Positions 1-6,023 of a stretch of 6,491 nt of DNA are shown piece after piece; position 1 is the first letter of the stretch, and each line of letters starts with the position of its first letter. This DNA is from CAZDIO01 sp964505555. Its GTDB lineage: Bacteria > Bdellovibrionota_C > UBA2361 > SZUA-149 > CAZDIO01. The notes under the pieces were generated by a model. It saw only the letters and a list, made by a program, of their open reading frames with translations. It was not told the origin of the DNA and searched no databases. The stretch spans positions 1-6,491 of the forward strand of contig CAZDIO010000047.1 of assembly GCA_964505555.1 (NCBI GenBank), given 5' to 3'. A program made the position numbers and the translations under genes.

Positions 1-3000
1 CTTCGAACCGGCGAGGTGACCACCGTTCGACCGGCGCTGGTGATCTTCTGCCAGACCACAGCGCCGCTTTCAAAACCTGGATTTCCTAACAGATTCGTTC
101 CAGGAGGAACGCTCGGAGCACTTGAGGAGCTACTTGATGAAGAACTTCCCCCTCCGCTCCCCGAACCAAACTCATACGCCCCGATATCCCACCCTCCTCC
201 GACTGGACGAAAACCTCCACCAGCGTCTTCATGTACCGAGACAACAGAACCGTGATCAATTGCATTTGAGCTATTTACGGAGAGTCGTAGATCTCCATTG
301 TCGGGATCTATAAGCAGCGGATCTACGATCGAAGTTCCCGCTCCTTTTCCGCCATTAAACCAGTTTGTGTAACTATATAAAGTTCCACCAATATTTAATA
401 CTTGTGAACGGTTTGGCGTGTGCCAAATGTTATTAACATCTTGGATCTGGGATACCTGAGTGTCGGGTGCATCAATAACACGAACGACTCCAGAGGGGCT
501 TGTTATTGAGACGATATTATTTTGAAGAGAGAGGTTTGTAACAAGTGTTGGTTGCGTGTTTGAACGTGCTTGGAGGAAAGCTGAGTCTCCAGTTTGATTT
601 CGATAATAGGTGTTGTTGTAAATCTTCCATTGATCCCATCCGGTGTGGCCAAGAATATCGCTTCCGAGACCAATCGCTGAGTTAAAGCCGCCAAGGAATT
701 TATTATTCCTTAAGGTGATCTTGTTTGCTTGAAGTGAGCCGATTGCTTTTTTTCTAACGGTTACACCGGTAGCATCCCAAACATTTCGTTCAATGAGGAT
801 GTTCTCCGTAAAGGTGAACTTTCCAGCATCTCCCGATCCAAGACAGAGCATTGTGTCTGCGGCACCAGCGGTATGGTAAAAAGTGTTGTCTGAGATAATA
901 GTAAACTCAGATCGAAGTGAACCTTGCATACCCACAAACTTTATTAAACAGGCGCGGAAGGTATTTCCTCGAAACTCATTTCCAGAAATAAGTGAACGAG
1001 AGAGGTACGTACGGAGCATGCTCTCTTTTGTATTAAAGGTATCAAATTTATTTGCAAGAAATGCAATATGTTCTGTTGCTGGAGCGGTAATCGTAGTTCC
1101 CGTAGGGCCGTAGTACGCTCCGTAATCAGAGTTATCGATAAATGCGGAGTCAGCAAAAATGTTATTCATGGTCAGCGAACCACCTTGTGACACCCCAGTA
1201 ATGTGCCGAGAGATCTGCGAACGGAGGAAGAGAAAATTTGTTCCTGGGTTGACGGCGTTTCCAGCAGCAACACCGGTGCCCCGAGGGCCTTCAAAGACAA
1301 TATCGATGACACGAGCATCAATGAGGGTTGGCTTTAGACCCAATGGGATCGCGCTGTTTGTGGTTTTAATAAATGGTTTTGGTTTACTTGAATCGTCAGC
1401 ACCACTTGTGTGAAAATATGCACCGATAATAAATGGTCCTGTTTTATTAGCTGGACCTGCCGAGCCCGCAAAAGAGGTGCTATTTGAAAATATCTCACCA
1501 CGTTTAAAGAGGACTCGACGCGGGCCATTTGCCGCAAAGAGCATTGAGATCCCCTTCTGGTAGCTGTTAAACGCGCTTGCAGGTGTCAAGCCGTTATTGG
1601 TATCGGCACCAGCATTTGACACGTAGTAGGTTGTCCCTGAGAAGGCGCTTACTGCAATTTGTTGTGTAAATGTTTTTGTTGAAGCACGGCCAGAGGGATC
1701 TTTGATGGTTAGTGTGACCGTGTAGTTTTTGGAAGTTACTCCACTTGGAAGTTCAAAGACGTGTGCAGCAATTGCACCTTTTCCTTGATTTGCGTTGAGA
1801 TCGGGCCGGTTTACAAAGGAAGCAGTTTGATCGCCAAAATTCCAACTAAAATCGAGGTCATGAAATGGTTTTACCGTGGAGTCGTTTTGATACACGGTTC
1901 CAGAAGCATCAAAGAGAATTCCTAGCGGTGAAGTACCACTTGTTCTACTGACCACAACGTTTACACCAATCGTTGGAGCCGGATTTCCTGCAGAAGGTGG
2001 AATTGAGCTGGTGGAGCTTGCTGATGATGAGCTTGAAGAAGAAACGCTCGTTGAGCTTACGGAAGAACTTGTTGTTGATGAGCTGCTTGAAAGTGTTGAA
2101 GAGCTTGTTGAAGAAAGAGAGGAGCTACTTGAAGAAACAGTGCTGCTGGTAGAGGAGCTTGTAGTCGATGAGCTACTACTGGTTGTTGTACTTGAACTGC
2201 TTCCTCCTGATGGTGAGAATTTTACAATCGCTGCATCATCGCCTGCATTATAAGTCGTATCTGCTGTTCCCGCTGTTACAGGCCAGTTATTTGAGGTTGT
2301 GTGACCAACTAAATAAAAGGCACCAACACTATCGGCATAAGAGGAGCGATTAAAATCTACAGAGCTTCCTCCGTAATAGGTGCTAAAGAGAAGTTGATTT
2401 AAGTTTGGAGAGAATTTAGATCCAAAAAAATCAGCATTTCCACTCTTTGTGGCTTGAAACGGATTTGCTGTGGGAAAGTTATTTGAATAGGTGGCGCCAC
2501 TGACATACACATTCCCTTGAGCGTCGACCGAAACACCTTCAATGCCTTCGCCATCAGTTCCTCCAAGATAGGTGCTCGCGAGTAGCTGTGAGCCATTGGC
2601 TGAAAGTTTAGCAACGTATCCATCTCCCATGTAGTTGCTCCCACTTCCTGCACCACCAGTATTGACTCCTCCTGCATACGAGCCCTGAAAAGCGCCAGCT
2701 ACAATAGGCATATTTGAGGAGTTGGTAGTAAAGCCAACATACACTTGGCCTTGAGAATCAAGAGCTAAGCCATGAGTTTCAGTAAACTCCGTAACTGCTC
2801 CGCCTAAAAATGTGCCATACAGAAGTTGCTGACCGTTTGGACTAAGTTTCCCTATATAGAGATCGCTTACTCCACCATTAAAAGTGGAGTCATACGCATT
2901 TGAACTTGTCGGCGCATCACTAGAGTGTGTTCCTCCAATAACATACACTCCTGTGCTATCGACTCGAATTGAAGGGGTATCTAAATCGTCATTGGAGCCT

Positions 3001-3794
3001 CCCAAGTATGTGGCCCAGCCGAGAGTGCCGTTTGCTAAGATCTTTGTGATAACCGCATCGGTCGCTCCAGACAGTGTGGTGTCAAAAGCAGAGGAGCCAA
3101 CGTGAGGGTTTGGGCGAGATACTTGTGTCAGAGCACCATATACGTTTCCTTGTGCATCTACTGCGATGTCGCGAAAAAAGCTCCCATCATCTGCTCCAAA
3201 GTAGGTAGACCAAAGCAATCCACTTCCGTCTGGCTTTAGTTTTACAATGAAACCGTCTTGTTTGCCGTAGCCTGCGTTGGTGTTATATAAGTCATCACCA
3301 AAATTTGGTTGGACTACTCCGCTGGTTGTAGGAAACCCATTTCCAGCTCTTCCGCCGATATAGACTGCTTGAACGACACCACCCACTTCATAGACTTCAA
3401 TTGCGTATGCACGGTCATAGTTTGGTCCACCAATAAAAGTTGACCATACGATCTGCCCGCTCGAGGTGAGCTTTGCAACAAATATATCCATCGCACCATG
3501 TGAGCCGGTGCTGTTTCCACCACTTGAAAAAGTTTGATCGTATACTCCTGCGGTGGTTGGAAAGTTTGGTGAAGAGGTTCCACCGGTAATATAGATATTT
3601 CCAGAACTGTCTGTAGTGATATCTCGAATAAAATCATCGCCTGTGGCAGTGGCCACGCCATTACTGGAACCGCCAAGATAGCTAGAAAAAGAACGAGAGT
3701 AAGGAGTTCCTTGAGCAAAGACACTTCGAGGAGTAAACGCAAGAATGGAGAGGAGAAAAAGAACGAGTAAGAATCTTAGTGGTAATCTAAGCAC
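1..3794 (-). CDS. Large multidomain secreted protein (SBBP propeller, Ser linker, PKD, beta-helix, CBM-like), 3' end outside window
   Basis: An open frame of 1264 codons runs from GTG (3794-3792) to the left edge without a stop. The nearest upstream in-frame stop is TAG at 3866-3864, and no ATG, GTG or TTG lies between it and the GTG. The first in-frame ATG comes about 95 codons later, after the signal peptide, so GTG is the start. Order of parts: signal peptide 1-27, seven SBBP-type repeats 37-531, Ser/Thr linker 532-597, PKD-like domain about 606-716, right-handed beta-helix about 720-1209, Gly/Ser linker 1210-1232, start of a jelly-roll domain from 1233. Only two Cys are present, as is common in extracellular bacterial proteins. 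By family knowledge this is a secreted or surface protein; carbohydrate binding or processing is plausible. No catalytic residues could be assigned, so an adhesin or matrix role is equally possible. The coding call is strong; the function is not known. Confidence 0.93.
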   Translation of the reverse strand, partial: MLRLPLRFLLVLFLLSILAFTPRSVFAQGTPYSRSFSSYLGGSSNGVATATGDDFIRDITTDSSGNIYITGGTSSPNFPTTAGVYDQTFSSGGNSTGSHGAMDIFVAKLTSSGQIVWSTFIGGPNYDRAYAIEVYEVGGVVQAVYIGGRAGNGFPTTSGVVQPNFGDDLYNTNAGYGKQDGFIVKLKPDGSGLLWSTYFGADDGSFFRDIAVDAQGNVYGALTQVSRPNPHVGSSAFDTTLSGATDAVITKILANGTLGWATYLGGSNDDLDTPSIRVDSTGVYVIGGTHSSDAPTSSNAYDSTFNGGVSDLYIGKLSPNGQQLLYGTFLGGAVTEFTETHGLALDSQGQVYVGFTTNSSNMPIVAGAFQGSYAGGVNTGGAGSGSNYMGDGYVAKLSANGSQLLASTYLGGTDGEGIEGVSVDAQGNVYVSGATYSNNFPTANPFQATKSGNADFFGSKFSPNLNQLLFSTYYGGSSVDFNRSSYADSVGAFYLVGHTTSNNWPVTAGTADTTYNAGDDAAIVKFSPSGGSSSSTTTSSSSSTTSSSTSSTVSSSSSSLSSTSSSTLSSSSSTTSSSVSSTSVSSSSSSSASSTSSIPPSAGNPAPTIGVNVVVSRTSGTSPLGILFDASGTVYQNDSTVKPFHDLDFSWNFGDQTASFVNRPDLNANQGKGAIAAHVFELPSGVTSKNYTVTLTIKDPSGRASTKTFTQQIAVSAFSGTTYYVSNAGADTNNGLTPASAFNSYQKGISMLFAANGPRRVLFKRGEIFSNSTSFAGSAGPANKTGPFIIGAYFHTSGADDSSKPKPFIKTTNSAIPLGLKPTLIDARVIDIVFEGPRGTGVAAGNAVNPGTNFLFLRSQISRHITGVSQGGSLTMNNIFADSAFIDNSDYGAYYGPTGTTITAPATEHIAFLANKFDTFNTKESMLRTYLSRSLISGNEFRGNTFRACLIKFVGMQGSLRSEFTIISDNTFYHTAGAADTMLCLGSGDAGKFTFTENILIERNVWDATGVTVRKKAIGSLQANKITLRNNKFLGGFNSAIGLGSDILGHTGWDQWKIYNNTYYRNQTGDSAFLQARSNTQPTLVTNLSLQNNIVSITSPSGVVRVIDAPDTQVSQIQDVNNIWHTPNRSQVLNIGGTLYSYTNWFNGGKGAGTSIVDPLLIDPDNGDLRLSVNSSNAIDHGSVVSVHEDAGGGFRPVGGGWDIGAYEFGSGSGGGSSSSSSSSSAPSVPPGTNLLGNPGFESGAVVWQKITSAGRTVVTSPVR
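3..167 (-). other. Gly/Ser linker and start of a CBM-like jelly-roll domain
   Basis: After D-I-G-A-Y-E-F the protein has G-S-G-S-G-G-G, nine consecutive serines (1217-1225) and A-P-S-V-P-P-G. From residue 1233 it reads T-N-L-L-G-N-P-G-F-E-S-G followed by V-V-W. This is the characteristic first strand of galactose-binding-like modules related to CBM4/9 (N-L-L-x-N-P-G-F-E-x-G). The fold normally needs 120-150 residues, so most of it lies beyond the left edge. Further domains or an anchor could follow. Confidence 0.65.
168..1637 (-). other. Right-handed parallel beta-helix domain
   Basis: Residues about 720-1209 begin with G-T-T-Y-Y-V-S-N-A-G-A-D-T-N-N-G-L-T-P, the common entry to secreted beta-helix proteins (Y-Y-V-S-x-x-G-x-D-x-N-x-G). 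A ladder of short turns with Asn follows between about residues 876 and 1094, for example M-N-N-I-F, L-A-N-K-F, I-S-G-N-E-F, I-S-D-N-T-F, L-R-N-N-K-F, Y-N-N-T-Y and L-Q-N-N-I-V. The domain closes with D-I-G-A-Y-E-F at 1203-1209, a frequent ending of this class. Family members include polysaccharide lyases and epimerases as well as non-enzymatic surface proteins. I see no catalytic signature that decides between them. Confidence 0.8.
1647..1979 (-). other. PKD-like Ig-fold domain
   Basis: Residues about 606-716 show the PKD layout. S-P-L-G-I-L-F-D-A-S-G-T stands for the usual P-L-x-V-x-F-D-A-S-x-S strand. It is followed by D-F-S-W-N-F-G-D-Q, the diagnostic W-x-F-G-D core, then A-H-V-F-E near the H-x-Y/F position, and a closing strand Y-T-V-T-L-T-I-K-D-P-S-G-R-A-S. 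It is somewhat longer than a minimal PKD domain of about 80 residues, with an insertion between W-N-F-G-D and A-H-V-F. It is likely a rigid spacer or binding module on the outside of the cell. Confidence 0.8.
2004..2201 (-). repeat. 66-residue Ser/Thr-rich linker
   Basis: Residues 532-597 of the large protein consist of Ser and Thr except for three Val, two Leu and one Ala. All six serine codons are used and mixed irregularly, so this is low complexity at protein level but not a simple DNA microsatellite. It separates the propeller from the PKD-like domain and is probably an extended, possibly O-glycosylated spacer. On the opposite strand it produces a spurious acidic Glu/Leu/Val-rich frame. 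Confidence 0.9.
2202..3686 (-). other. Seven SBBP-type repeats, probably one closed beta-propeller
   Basis: Seven repeats begin with variants of S-T-Y-L-G-G at residues 37, 118, 196, 261, 327, 407 and 471. Each is followed by variants of D-x-x-G-N-x-Y-x-x-G-x-T-x-S-x-x-F-P. The next blade is then introduced by (D)-x-x-V-x-K-L-x-x-x-G-x-x-L-x-x-S-T. Spacing is 64-81 residues, with the last blade near 61. This is the SBBP (seven-bladed beta-propeller) repeat pattern, and seven copies are what a single closed propeller needs. Repeat 3 lacks the usual G-x-T-x-S-x-x-F-P segment (it reads Y-G-A-L-T-Q-V-S-R-P) and repeat 7 is diverged in G-N-x-Y. Such domains usually mediate binding; the ligand is unknown. 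Confidence 0.85.
3714..3794 (-). other. Sec signal peptide of the large secreted protein
   Basis: Residues 1-27 have a basic n-region (Arg3, Arg7), a hydrophobic core rich in Leu, Phe and Val (about residues 8-20), and a c-region ending V-F-A before Q28-G29. This fits a signal peptidase I site after Ala27. No lipobox cysteine is present, so it is not a lipoprotein leader. The clean signal peptide directly after the GTG supports that start codon. Confidence 0.85.
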
Positions 3795-3802
3795 GAATAG
3801 AA

Positions 3803-3807
3803 CCCTT
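3803..3807 (-). promoter_or_regulatory. Ribosome binding site for the GTG start at 3794
   Basis: The minus strand reads TTAAGGG, with AAGGG at 3807-3803, eight bases before the GTG. It is a moderate Shine-Dalgarno match at good spacing. Together with the signal peptide it decides for the GTG start. Confidence 0.55.
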
Positions 3808-3901
3808 AATTTATCGCCACCCCAGAGCGCTTTATTAGGCCCTCTTAGGACAGCGAAACCCCGCTATAGAATCAAATCACAATAAGAACCACTCATTAAG
3901 T

Positions 3902-4057
3902 ATGCAACAACTATACCATTTGCAAATAGAGGGTGTTCAGACATTGGAACCAAAGGAAGGGTTCCCCGCAATTTTTTGCCAAGACAACCAGGCGTTCCAG
4001 CACATTATTTTTAAGCCCCAAAAGAGGCTCAATAATCGGTATTTTGTGTATAGGTGA
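3902..4057 (+). CDS. Possible small protein, 51 residues
   Basis: ATG at 3902 opens 51 codons ending at TGA 4055-4057, with predicted protein MQQLYHLQIEGV...NNRYFVYR. It has a mixed, protein-like composition (Gln-rich, one Cys, basic C-terminal end) and no signal or membrane segment. It stops 71 bp before the oxidoreductase start on the same strand, so it could be a leader or a co-transcribed small protein. Against it: there is no clear Shine-Dalgarno before the ATG, an open stretch of this length is expected by chance in such a region now and then, and AGG arginine codons occur twice. I do not recognise a family. Confidence 0.28.
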   Translation: MQQLYHLQIEGVQTLEPKEGFPAIFCQDNQAFQHIIFKPQKRLNNRYFVYR

Positions 4058-4072
4058 AAAATTGCCATTTGG

Positions 4073-4081
4073 TGTAATAAT
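4073..4081 (+). promoter_or_regulatory. Candidate extended -10 promoter for the oxidoreductase
   Basis: TGtAATAAT matches an extended -10 element (TG, one base, then five of six matches to TATAAT). Transcription would start near 4088, giving a leader of about 40 bases before the ATG at 4129. The -35 position has only a poor match, which extended -10 promoters can tolerate. If correct, the small ORF at 3902-4057 lies upstream of this start and would not be on the same transcript. Confidence 0.3.
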
Positions 4082-4113
4082 CTTTCGGAGTTTGGTGCTT
4101 TCAGTAAGGGTCG

Positions 4114-4120
4114 AAGGGGG
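4114..4120 (+). promoter_or_regulatory. Ribosome binding site of the oxidoreductase
   Basis: AAGGGGG lies eight bases before the ATG at 4129. An in-frame TAA at 4105-4107 excludes any earlier start, so this site and start are well determined. Confidence 0.7.
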
Positions 4121-4128
4121 ACAGTTTT

Positions 4129-5826
4129 ATGTCAAAAACAGTGTATACGAGAAGAGAAGCGCTCCAGGTTCTTACTACCGGAACTCTTGCACTCTATTTA
4201 TTGCCCACCATCGAAGCTTTTGCAGAGGAAGAGGCAGATCGTAAAAAGTATGGTGCTGCCGAAGAGGAATTTCTTCGTTCATCAAATCCGATCGATCGAA
4301 CATTACAAGAAGAAGCCCCGCATATATTTTTTGGTGACTTGCCGGAGCGAGCACACGCAGTTTTATGGAATAAAGGAGCGTATCTTCCCAGTGGGAGCAA
4401 CGTCCCTCCACATGAAGTTGACCTCTGTATCATTGGCGGAGGTTTAGGTGGTCTTACAACGGCATATCTTTTGCGAAAACATAACCCAATAATTCTTGAG
4501 CAAGCCCACCGTTTCGGTGGAAATCCTCAGGGACAATCGTGGCGTGGAATTGATTACTCCATTGGAGCAGCCTATTTTGTTCGTCCCGAAGAAGAGAGTG
4601 AAATTGGGAAATTTACTGCTGAGCTTGGCATAGATAAAAAATGGAAGGTAAAAAGTGGTCGTGAGCCGTATGAACTTCAGGGGCGTGTTAGCTACGATTT
4701 TTGGGAAGAAAAGCGTAGCGCGGAATATAACCGACAAGCTGCGATTCTAAAACGTTATTTTCAAACTGTAAATGAAGGAGAGAGTATCTCTTATCCAGAT
4801 ATTCCAGTTGTTGATAACGAGCAGTGGCCATACATTAAGGGATTGGATCAGCTCTCCTTTAAAGAACGATTAGAAAATATGGTTGGTGGTAAGCTTGATG
4901 CCGTTATTGAAACGGCGATGGAGCATTACTGCTATTCTTCGTTTGCAGCGTCAATGTCTGAGATTAGCGCGGCGTCGGGGATTAATTTTTATGCGGCAGA
5001 GTTTGGAGAGATTGTCGTTCTTCCCGGAGGAAATAGCGCTGTTACGGAGGCGCTGTTTGTGAAACTTGCAAAGACACTTCCGGAAAATTCTTTAAAACCA
5101 AGCTCTATCGTTTTTGATGTGAAAGTTGATTCTCAAGGGGTGTTGGTTTCTTACTTAGATTCTGCGGGAGTAGTGCAAGGATTGCGCGCAAAGACGGCGG
5201 TGCTTTCTTGCCCGAAATTTGTAGTTTCAAAAATACTTCAGGGTATTGAACCGGAACGACAAGAGGCGATCGCGAAGCTCCGTTACCGAAGTTATCTTGT
5301 GGCAAATGTTCTTCTCAAGGGAACAATGAAAGATAAGTTCTACGATCTCTATCTTTTGGGGAAGGGGAATTCAAATAGTAGTAATGTGCGAGGTGCTGCA
5401 GAAGAGCAAAAGGTTACCGATGTTGTATTTGCAAACTATGCACTTAATTCCTCATCTTCAAATCTGGTTCTGACCCTCTATCGTGCCTTCCCTTATGATG
5501 GAGCGCGTGCAGAACTGTATGCGGGAGAGTCTTATGAGCGTTATCGTAAAGAGTTTGAAAAACAGATCAATGAGGAGATCCTTCCACTCTTAAAGTTGGA
5601 GAGGGAGCAAGTGGCTGAAATTCGTATTACCCGCTGGGGTCATCCTCTGCCGGTAGCGGCAAAAGGACTTATTGCTGATGGGATCATCGAGAAGATTCGA
5701 AAGCCATTTGGTGAAAGGGTGTTCTTTGTAGAGCAGGATAATTGGGCCCTTCCAGCTTTTGAAACGAGTGTTTCTGAAGCACTACATTGGGCGCCGTTGA
5801 TTGCGAAGGTTTTGGAAAGAGCATAA
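4129..5826 (+). CDS. Tat-type FAD-dependent oxidoreductase (amine oxidase/phytoene desaturase superfamily)
   Basis: Complete 565-residue protein. The N-terminus has T7-R8-R9-E-A-L-Q, a twin-arginine-like motif, then a hydrophobic stretch to about residue 28 and a possible A-F-A cleavage site near residue 32; export after cofactor loading is inferred. The dinucleotide-binding fold starts at D-L-C-I-I-G-G-G-L-G-G (G103, G105, G108 of GxGxxG) and ends its second strand at Glu124, which would hold the FAD ribose. R128-F-G-G131 is the R-x-G-G motif of this superfamily. V-L-P-G-G-N-S-A (about 297-304) is the usual P-G-G segment before a helix. A C-terminal FAD-contacting segment lies near 531-551 (V-F-F-V-E-Q-D-N-W-A-L-P-A-F-E-T-S). 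Substrate is unknown: amine, carotenoid-like or other hydride donors are all possible. The start is fixed by the upstream stop and Shine-Dalgarno. It diverges from the secreted-protein gene and has no same-strand partner downstream. Confidence 0.92.
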   Translation: MSKTVYTRREALQVLTTGTLALYLLPTIEAFAEEEADRKKYGAAEEEFLRSSNPIDRTLQEEAPHIFFGDLPERAHAVLWNKGAYLPSGSNVPPHEVDLCIIGGGLGGLTTAYLLRKHNPIILEQAHRFGGNPQGQSWRGIDYSIGAAYFVRPEEESEIGKFTAELGIDKKWKVKSGREPYELQGRVSYDFWEEKRSAEYNRQAAILKRYFQTVNEGESISYPDIPVVDNEQWPYIKGLDQLSFKERLENMVGGKLDAVIETAMEHYCYSSFAASMSEISAASGINFYAAEFGEIVVLPGGNSAVTEALFVKLAKTLPENSLKPSSIVFDVKVDSQGVLVSYLDSAGVVQGLRAKTAVLSCPKFVVSKILQGIEPERQEAIAKLRYRSYLVANVLLKGTMKDKFYDLYLLGKGNSNSSNVRGAAEEQKVTDVVFANYALNSSSSNLVLTLYRAFPYDGARAELYAGESYERYRKEFEKQINEEILPLLKLEREQVAEIRITRWGHPLPVAAKGLIADGIIEKIRKPFGERVFFVEQDNWALPAFETSVSEALHWAPLIAKVLERA

Positions 5827-5836
5827 GAGAAACAAC

Positions 5837-5959
5837 AAACTCCTTCTCTCCCCCTCTCCTGCTCTATTAAATAAAAAGAAGGCGGGTAGCCGCTATCAGC
5901 ATATTTTTTTATGAACAGCGCAGGGAAGCAACGGAGCAGGAGAGGGAGAGTCAGAGTTT
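5837..5959. repeat. Long interrupted inverted repeat
   Basis: The left arm 5837-5864 (aaactc, 3 bases, ctctccccctctcctgctc) is mirrored by the right arm 5934-5959 (gagcaggagagggagag, 3 bases, gagttt). The arms differ by two extra C in the left arm and the three-base spacer. The loop is 69 bp. The arms are pyrimidine- and purine-rich respectively. It starts 11 bp after the oxidoreductase stop, so an RNA stem could protect or end that transcript. It could also be the ends of a small non-autonomous element; no flanking duplication was found. Confidence 0.65.
5873..5893 (-). terminator. Weak hairpin with T-tract (minus strand)
   Basis: On the minus strand GCGG-ctac-CCGC (5893-5882) is followed after one base by TTCTTTTT (5880-5873), resembling a small Rho-independent terminator for leftward transcripts such as the partial gene at the right edge. 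The stem is only four GC pairs. For rightward transcripts the same stem is followed by seven T (5904-5910), but ten bases late. It lies in the loop of the larger inverted repeat. Confidence 0.28.
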
Positions 5960-5967
5960 ATAGTTTT

Positions 5968-5976
5968 TGCTATACT
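5968..5976 (+). promoter_or_regulatory. Extended -10 motif pointing into the repeat region
   Basis: TGcTATACT is a close match to an extended -10 element (five of six bases to TATAAT). The -35 position is poor. No ORF follows on the plus strand; transcription would run into the palindromic element at 6024-6121. It may be fortuitous or could drive a structured non-coding RNA. The bases tttttgcta (5964-5972) are also mirrored by tagcaaaaa at 6006-6014. Confidence 0.25.
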
Positions 5977-6023
5977 CTTTAAACCAGATGAACAGTTTTA
6001 AGCGGTAGCAAAAAGAGAACGCC

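Larger units (their letters stand above)
3795..4128. other. Divergent intergenic region
   Basis: These 334 bp separate the starts of the secreted-protein gene (minus) and the oxidoreductase gene (plus), so both promoters must lie here unless the region is transcribed through. A small ORF sits inside it (3902-4057). On the minus strand CCTAA is repeated directly with a 5-bp gap (CCTAAgagggCCTAA, about 3832-3846), which could be a protein-binding site but is short enough to be chance. I found no convincing -35/-10 pair for the minus gene, and no RNA gene or riboswitch. Confidence 0.5.

Noticed and set aside
883..1413. Several plus- and minus-strand ORFs of 70-84 residues
   Set aside because: All are out-of-frame shadows of the beta-helix region of the large minus-strand gene.
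2011..2253. Plus-strand Glu/Leu/Val/Asp-rich ORF resembling an acidic coiled protein
   Set aside because: It is the antisense of the Ser/Thr linker: serine and threonine codons read backwards give Glu, Leu, Asp, Val, Gly and Cys codons. No independent evidence of coding.
3314..3742. Minus-strand ORF of 142 residues with a hydrophobic start
   Set aside because: It is an alternative frame over the propeller region of the large GTG-started gene. That other frame shows a signal peptide and repeat motifs, while this one shows none.
3933..4244. Plus-strand ORF of 103 residues overlapping the oxidoreductase start
   Set aside because: It has a non-ATG start, and its last third lies out of frame inside the well-supported oxidoreductase gene; no ribosome binding site or family resemblance.
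5911..5982. 23-codon ORF from ATG 5911
   Set aside because: Very short and Arg-rich, without a ribosome binding site, and it runs through the purine-rich arm of the inverted repeat.
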